Shown here: positions 62,393 through 64,000 of the stretch, piece by piece
Layout: each line of letters begins with the position of its first letter
How positions within the stretch are numbered: the stretch's first letter is position 1
Source: Persicaria tinctoria
Taxonomy: Eukaryota; Streptophyta; Magnoliopsida; Caryophyllales; Polygonaceae
DNA: 64,000 nt
Direction of reading: 5' to 3'
NCBI GenBank assembly: GCA_037127255.1
Contig: JBANSL010000003.1
Location: 994,501-1,058,500 of the forward strand
Notes under the pieces: model-generated
Told to the model about the DNA's origin: nothing
The model's input: the letters and a program-made list of their open reading frames with translations, nothing else
Database searches by the model: none
Translations under genes and position numbers: made by a program

Positions 62393-63741
62393 AGGGAAAT
62401 TTACAGAAAACCACCCATTAAATATAGTCCTTTACACTTAACCACCCGCTAAAAGCGAAATTACATAAAACCACCCATTAAATGGGTTTTGTTTTCAAAT
62501 CACCACCCACCACTTATTTCCATTAGAATTACATTAAATATATATAGTATATTTTAATATTTTATACTTAAATTTTAAATTTTAAAATTGAATATATTTA
62601 AATTAATTTTTTTGGAGGGGTAAAAACTTATATTAATATATTAGGCAAAAGTGTGTACACATTTTAAATTTATTTGGAGCGCGGAGGTTCTAAATGCGAA
62701 AAATATTATTTTATTTTATTTAAAAATTCAGACAAACTTTAATAAAGATGCATTTAATAAAACTACTTTAGAGTTTGGAAGAATATTTTTTTAAAAATAT
62801 TTAGATATTTTTTTTTCATTTTTAGTATATATTGTAGGTAGACCTGTCAAACGGGTCATTCGGGTCGGGTCACTTCGGGTTTCGGGTAAAACGGGTCTCG
62901 GGTAAAACGAGTTTCGGGTTTTTCGGGTTGACTCGAACTCGGGTTTGACCGAGTTTCGGGTTTTTCGGGTTGACTCGAACTCGGGTTTGACCGAGTTTGA
63001 CCGGGTTTCGGGTCGATTTCGGGTTTGTCAATTTTTTTTTAAATTAAAAAAATCATGATTTGATAATTTTGTGATAAATTTTAGTTATATATAAAAAAAT
63101 TTAATTATATATAATTATAAATCAATCGGGTCAATCGGGTCAAAATTACCGGGTCAATCGGGTCACCGGGTCGAAACCCAGATTACTCGGAAAATTTCGG
63201 GTTCGGGTCGGAAAAAAATTCGGGTCGGAATTTCCGGGTTCGGGTCGGAAACTTTTCGGGTCGGTCGGGTCGGGTCATCGGGTCGGGTTGTGTTTTGACA
63301 GGTCTAATTGTAGGTGTTTACAAATATGAAAGAAAATGATAAATTAATTATTAGTATAAAAAAGTATTATTAAATTTAAACAATGCTAATGACTTATAAA
63401 CTTATTTTAATTTTGACGAAAAACAAGTCTACAAAATTTATAACCATTTTTAGGAATAAAATAGAACAAATTTGTTCATATATACATCAAGTTTTTTAAA
63501 AATATTTTTAAAAAATTTAGTCAAATATATTTTTAAATGTACTTAAGATTTTAAGTTAAATATAAAACTTAAAATATTATAGTATCATATATATATTTGA
63601 CAAAAACCTAATAGAAATAGACAATGGGTGGTGATTTGAAAAGAAAACCCATTTAATGGGTGGTTTTCTGCAATTTTTTGTTTAGTGGGTGGTTAAGTGT
63701 AAAAGACTATGTTTAGTGGGTGGTTTTCTGTAAATTTCCCT
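62393..63741. mobile_element. Long-TIR nonautonomous element (MULE-like), 1349 bp
   Basis: The left arm AGGGAAATTTACAGAAAACC and the right end GGTTTTCTGTAAATTTCCCT are inverted copies. Pairing extends for about 120 bases per side through ACCACCCATTAAATGGGTTT-type sequence. A TIR this long is typical of Mutator-like elements. A matching 9-bp target duplication was not found, so superfamily is inferred. A hAT element sits inside it. Confidence 0.72.
62839..63306. mobile_element. CGGGT-rich hAT MITE nested in the long-TIR element
   Basis: The ends are TAGACCTGTCAAA and TTTGACAGGTCTA, perfect inverted repeats. ATTGTAGG flanks both sides (62831-62838, 63307-63314), an 8-bp target duplication of the hAT type. 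The body is made of CGGGT and TTTCGGGT words in both arms around an AT-rich centre. No coding frame. Confidence 0.9.
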
Positions 63742-64000
63742 ATTAAATAAGAGATGGGCCTCCATGTTTGTTTCATTGTTTGTCTTGCTATCCTTTGATC
63801 CAAAAAAAAAAAAGGTTTGTCATGCCATCCACGTTTTTTATGTACAAAATAAATGTAATTATAATCACCATAAAATTATTTAATGTTAAGGTAAAAGTTA
63901 AAAGCCTTGAATTTGATTGATATATGATCAATTTATGATTTAATAGAAGTTGAAAGATATTTTTTTTATCTTAGATTATAAAAGTTAATATAAATACATT

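Overview
The window is nuclear DNA from a flowering plant, most likely a eudicot. It is AT-rich, its genes have many short GT-AG introns, and it carries a NAC factor, a plant-type soluble ABC protein, an NDR kinase and a dense load of plant transposons. I cannot name the species. No rRNA, organellar insert or CRISPR array was seen.

Layout. 1-1.3 kb: the 5' part of a NAC gene on the minus strand, running off the left edge. 1.4-17.5 kb: intergenic DNA built from nonautonomous transposons (a foldback element in an (AT)n tract, a hAT MITE with an 8-bp target duplication, Tourist-like MITEs, several SINEs) and decayed LINE pieces. 17.5-19.1 kb: a PPR fragment, a MITE and a second LINE tail. 19.6-22.5 kb: an apparently intact six-exon ABCI20/21-type gene. 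22.9-24.9 kb: a convergent three-exon gene of unknown function, broken by an indel and a 44-bp duplication. 25.9-32.1 kb: leader-like DNA and unidentified exons on the plus strand, some of which splice together in frame.

32.5-41.9 kb: a 9.4-kb tandem array of a roughly 100-bp unit with higher-order repeats of about 568, 905 and 1300 bp. 43.3-49.5 kb: a nearly complete LINE with a 673-aa ORF1 that shows no zinc knuckle, a 4-bp ATGA overlap with ORF2, a single frameshift in ORF2 and a poly-A tail. 51.3-58.1 kb: an intact NDR-type AGC kinase gene (13 coding exons, 551 aa). 58.7-61.4 kb: Helitron ends, probably two elements in tandem. 62.4-63.7 kb: a long-TIR element with a CGGGT-rich hAT element inside it.

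How the parts relate. The DNA directly upstream of the NDR kinase (51.03-51.72 kb) and of the ABCI gene (18.10-19.42 kb) is the same duplicated promoter/leader segment. The ABCI-side copy has gained a MITE and a LINE tail, and the kinase-side copy gives the corresponding site without them. Both keep a 12-bp ACGT-core palindrome. Beyond this shared upstream DNA the genes have unrelated jobs: soluble ABC ATPase, AGC kinase, NAC transcription factor.
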